Assembly (NCBI GenBank): GCA_963752915.1
Contig: CAVVZZ010000011.1
Span: forward strand, 62,001-126,000
DNA length: 64,000 nucleotides
Origin: DATJPR01 sp963752915
GTDB taxonomy: Bacteria; Bacteroidota; Ignavibacteria; UBA10030; UBA6906
Direction of reading: 5' to 3'
Both the position numbers and the translations under genes were made by a program. The stretch's first letter is position 1; each line of letters opens with the position of its first letter. Shown here piece after piece: positions 61,509 to 64,000 of this stretch. Under the pieces are notes generated by a model. That model saw only the letters and a list, made by a program, of their open reading frames with translations, did no database searches and was not told where the DNA came from.

Positions 61509-62500
61509 GTTGAGTTTTTCGATTTCTTCTCAGGGAGTTTGTTTGAGCCGTTCATCATCTGCTCAAGGAATACCTGGAAGAGGCCGGCGAGTTTTAGTCC
61601 CTGTTCCGCGTCGCCCGGGGCAAGCGAGACGACCGTCCGGGCGTTCTTCATCGACTGGCTGGCCTCGGCAAGTCGTGCCGCTTGCGGTGTGAGCAGCAAA
61701 AGCTGCGGGTTCTCCTTGAGAATGGTCATCTCCTCGCGGTCGAATTCGAGCCGCAGCCTGTTCCTGCGCAACTCGTCTTCCATCCGTTGCTGTGCGAGTT
61801 GAGACTCTCGTTCCTGCTCGGTCTTTTTCAGCTCGAAACGGAGGATCGAGAGGTTGTGTTCGGTCCTGGCGATCTGTTCGTCGGCACGAAGGCGCGCCTG
61901 GGCGCCGGTGACTCTCGCGCGCTGGTTCAACTCCTCCGTCTGTTCGTGGATCCGGGCGGATTCGCGTTGATGGAGCGCTTCGGCGATGTCCGCATCCACA
62001 GGGTCGATGGACTGCACAGTAAGGGATACGATGTCAAGACCGAATTGTTGTTTCCCGGTCGACTCGCGTTCGCGCAAATGGTGATGCAGGCCTTCTGATG
62101 TGAGTTCCTCCAACCCATTTTTCTCGGTGTATTCCTTCACTTGGCCGTGCAGCACACTCTCGAGTTCCTTCGCCGCTTTCTCGATGGCGCTGGCATTCCA
62201 TCCTCCGACGCGAACCAGCGCGGAGATCGTATCGCGCGACGCGGCGACGCTCACCGTAAGCTTGATGATGACCGGCATGCTGCCCTTGGCGGTCGCCTCG
62301 AGCTTCAATTCCATCAGGTGGGTCGTGCCCGTTAGCGCCAGACTGAAATGCCGGGGATACCATCGCGACGTGCGAAACCCGATCTTGCCGTCGGATTCGT
62401 AGAGCACCAACTCGTCGGGGGTCCGGAGCCGGTACTCGTACGCGAGGAGAAGCAGAACGATCACTAAGGGGATGATGTACCACATGGTGGCAGTCTCCAT
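61505..62500 (-). CDS. SPFH/band-7 domain membrane protein (flotillin/stomatin-like)
   Basis: A 331-residue protein. One N-terminal membrane helix (WYIIPLVIVLLLLAYEY), an SPFH/PHB domain (~30-200, ELKLEATAKGSMPVIIKLTVSV, FGLDIVSLTVQSIDPVDADIAEAL), then a long charged coiled coil (~200-290, REXQLAQQ-type Glu/Arg/Gln-rich) and a basic tail ending KKSKNST. SPFH proteins oligomerise into ring- or cage-like membrane scaffolds that gather enzymes or proteases. It is translationally coupled to the giant protein (GTGA overlap), so it probably anchors or encloses it at the membrane (inference). ATG 62500 is chosen over a longer frame to 62602 because the helix then sits at the N-terminus; ATG 62485 is also possible. 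Confidence 0.83.
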   Translation of the reverse strand: METATMWYIIPLVIVLLLLAYEYRLRTPDELVLYESDGKIGFRTSRWYPRHFSLALTGTTHLMELKLEATAKGSMPVIIKLTVSVAASRDTISALVRVGGWNASAIEKAAKELESVLHGQVKEYTEKNGLEELTSEGLHHHLRERESTGKQQFGLDIVSLTVQSIDPVDADIAEALHQRESARIHEQTEELNQRARVTGAQARLRADEQIARTEHNLSILRFELKKTEQERESQLAQQRMEDELRRNRLRLEFDREEMTILKENPQLLLLTPQAARLAEASQSMKNARTVVSLAPGDAEQGLKLAGLFQVFLEQMMNGSNKLPEKKSKNST

Positions 62501-62581
62501 ACCATATTCGAGAAAAGTTACAAACGCGCACCCGTGAATGTAGAATGTTGGCCGATGAAATGGAGGTGAACCTCTTCTTGT

Positions 62582-62609
62582 ATGATACCAAATAATAGAC
62601 AATTGTCAA
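62582..62609 (-). promoter_or_regulatory. Sigma-70-like promoter of the SPFH operon with overlapping palindrome
   Basis: Minus strand: TTGACA (62609-62604), 16-bp spacer, TATCAT (62587-62582). The palindrome GACAATTGTC overlaps the -35 box and may be an operator. It lies ~80 bp before the SPFH start. Confidence 0.6.
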
Positions 62610-62727
62610 TTGACCGTAGGGAATTAGGGGATTCTTTGCTCATGCCTGCAGGATGCAAAGTGCCAAGGCTCCGGGAAGAGTGGGAACGACGGGTCCGACA
62701 AGAAAACACGCACAGATATTGGGGAGT

Positions 62728-64000
62728 TCAGTACCGAATGGTGTCCGTTGCCGATTTGACCGGAGCGGCGGATCCGGAAAACCGGACCGTGCATGTGGTC
62801 CCGTTGGAGGACGAGAACGATGCCGTCCCGCCGAGCTGCCGTGAGAGGATGGAGACAAGCTTCAACCCGAGCGTCGGGCTTTCTTCGAGGTCTGCAGGAG
62901 GCGTGAAGCCCTTGCCGTCGTCCCGGACTTCGAGGATGTACTGATGATCAGTCTCTTTCGTAAGGGCTACGACGATCATCCCTTTGCCTTCGGCAGGAAA
63001 TGCGTACTTGATGGCGTTCGTCACGAGTTCATTGACGATCAGTCCGCACGGGATCGCCAGTGCAATTTCGAGCGTGACGCCTTCGATCTCGGTGACGATA
63101 TTGACACCCGGACGACCGTATGTCCGGGAAAGCGTTCGTACCAGTGAAACGATGTAGGATTTCAGATCAACGGCTCCCAGGTAATCCGACTTGTACAGGT
63201 GTTCGTGGAGTGTCGCCATCGATCGGACACGTCCTTCGGCCTCGCGCAGTACGTCGCGGACCTGCTTCTCCTCAACCGTGGACGCCTGGAGGCTCAGGAG
63301 GCTTGTAATGATCGTCAGATTATTCTTGACCCGGTGGTGGACCTCGCGCAGCAGTGCTTCCTTTTCTGAGAGCGAAACGCGCAGCTGTTCTTCTGCTTCC
63401 ATCTTGTCAGTGATATCGAACCAGACGCCCGAATATTCAAGATGACCATCGGGGGTTTCCTGGATTCGCACAGCATGATCGAGGAACCAATGGTATGTTT
63501 CGTCCGCACATTGCCAGCGGTACTCGACATCCCCCGCCTTCCCGGAGCGGAGCATGGTCAGGAACGCCTCGACCTTCTTCCTGTCCTCCGGGTGCACGCG
63601 TGATATCCAGAAATGGGGCTCGCGCAGAAAGTTCTCGGCGGGAAATCCCGTTACCGCCTGGGCGTTCTCCGTGATCCATGTCGCGCCGAACTCGTCCGGC
63701 GTTCGGGCCGAGTAGAGCACAAGCGGCATGACTTGAAGGATTGACTGACGGTGTGTCTCGCTTGCCCGTAATGCCGATTCGGCCCGCTTCCGTTCAGCGA
63801 TCTCTGCAAGGAGCGCCCGGGTGCGTTGTTCGACAATCCTGGCGAGCGTCAGCTCCCGTCGGTCCGCTCTCCGCACACGAATCACGTGCGATATGATGAG
63901 ACTGGCGAACGCGAGAACACCCAGCCCGAGATAGAATAGTCGCCGTTGATAGAATTGCGGGGCGATGCTGATATCGATACTGGCCTTGACGGTAGGGACA
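62728..64000 (-). CDS. Membrane sensor histidine kinase (PAS, HisKA_2), 5' partial
   Basis: The frame is open from the window edge, so the N-terminus is missing. Visible order: end of an extracytoplasmic beta domain (VPTVKASIDISIAPQFYQRR, the usual last strand of Y_Y_Y domains that follow Reg_prop beta-propellers), a membrane helix (LFYLGLGVLAFASLIISHVI), a short coiled coil, a PAS/PAC domain (HRQSILQVMPLVLYSAR to GVWFDITDKMEA), HisKA_2 with His in REVHHRVKNNLTIITSLL, and HATPase (NELVTNAIKYAF, DDGKGFTPP). The missing part is probably a two-component propeller (inference). It lies upstream of the SPFH operon on the same strand, 227 bp away. Confidence 0.85.
   Translation of the reverse strand, partial: VPTVKASIDISIAPQFYQRRLFYLGLGVLAFASLIISHVIRVRRADRRELTLARIVEQRTRALLAEIAERKRAESALRASETHRQSILQVMPLVLYSARTPDEFGATWITENAQAVTGFPAENFLREPHFWISRVHPEDRKKVEAFLTMLRSGKAGDVEYRWQCADETYHWFLDHAVRIQETPDGHLEYSGVWFDITDKMEAEEQLRVSLSEKEALLREVHHRVKNNLTIITSLLSLQASTVEEKQVRDVLREAEGRVRSMATLHEHLYKSDYLGAVDLKSYIVSLVRTLSRTYGRPGVNIVTEIEGVTLEIALAIPCGLIVNELVTNAIKYAFPAEGKGMIVVALTKETDHQYILEVRDDGKGFTPPADLEESPTLGLKLVSILSRQLGGTASFSSSNGTTCTVRFSGSAAPVKSATDTIRY

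Overview
The window looks like a GC-rich chromosome segment from the Fibrobacteres-Chlorobi-Bacteroidetes (FCB) group, most likely an Ignavibacteria/Kapabacteria-like member of Bacteroidota sensu lato. Evidence: five secreted proteins end in a type IX secretion (Por) type A sorting domain with the NYPNPFNP signature; TonB-dependent receptors carry N-terminal carboxypeptidase-regulatory domains; a DUF4249 lipoprotein, DUF5916 and DUF4097 proteins are present; Shine-Dalgarno sites are clear, unlike those of typical Bacteroidia. No tRNA, rRNA, transposase, phage gene or CRISPR array is visible.

Layout. 1-4.8 kb: the end of a T9SS cargo gene, then deoxyribose-phosphate aldolase, a two-domain (ALDH16-like) aldehyde dehydrogenase and a carboxymuconolactone-decarboxylase-like protein. 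4.9-10.7 kb: a five-gene, probably lipid-related cluster (UbiA prenyltransferase, diacylglycerol-kinase-like lipid kinase, ThiL-like protein, alpha-oxoamine synthase, B12-binding radical SAM). It forms two operons preceded by nearly identical promoter-like elements. 10.7-14 kb: a two-component pair whose kinase has PDZ-like and multi-spanning membrane regions. 14-19.4 kb: an ECF sigma / anti-sigma-HEAT / DUF4097 / DUF5916 operon. 19.7-32.9 kb: a T9SS protein, an ammonium transporter, a large PAS/GAF sensor kinase, a lipoprotein and two TonB-type outer-membrane receptors. 32.9-44 kb: a GH38 alpha-mannosidase-like protein, two tail-to-tail paralogous BNR/T9SS proteins, and a DUF4249 lipoprotein with its TonB receptor. 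44.4-49.9 kb: lipoproteins and a cytochrome-b561-like / YceI / Rieske redox operon, then a lipoprotein prolyl-aminopeptidase-like hydrolase. 49.9-55.9 kb: a transglutaminase-like protein, a Spy-like protein, MetA under a SAM-II-type riboswitch, another T9SS protein, a sphingolipid delta-4-desaturase-like enzyme and a hemerythrin-like protein. 55.9-64 kb: a two-gene operon of an SPFH/band-7 protein and a 1,872-residue protein, then a membrane sensor kinase running off the window end.

Three things stand out. (1) The 1,872-residue protein appears to join two aminotransferase-type domains (the first degenerate) to a phosphoenolpyruvate-carboxylase-like half, and it is translationally coupled to an SPFH protein. 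(2) The lipid cluster has twin promoter elements and may act with the distant sphingolipid-type desaturase. (3) Short 7- and 8-nucleotide tandem repeats occur between genes and, in frame, at the same loop of four of the five sorting domains.

Two otherwise intact genes (alpha-oxoamine synthase near 8509, histidine kinase near 11892) are each broken by a one-base frameshift. These may be assembly errors or real mutations. All functional calls come from reading motifs and order in the sequence; no database search was possible.
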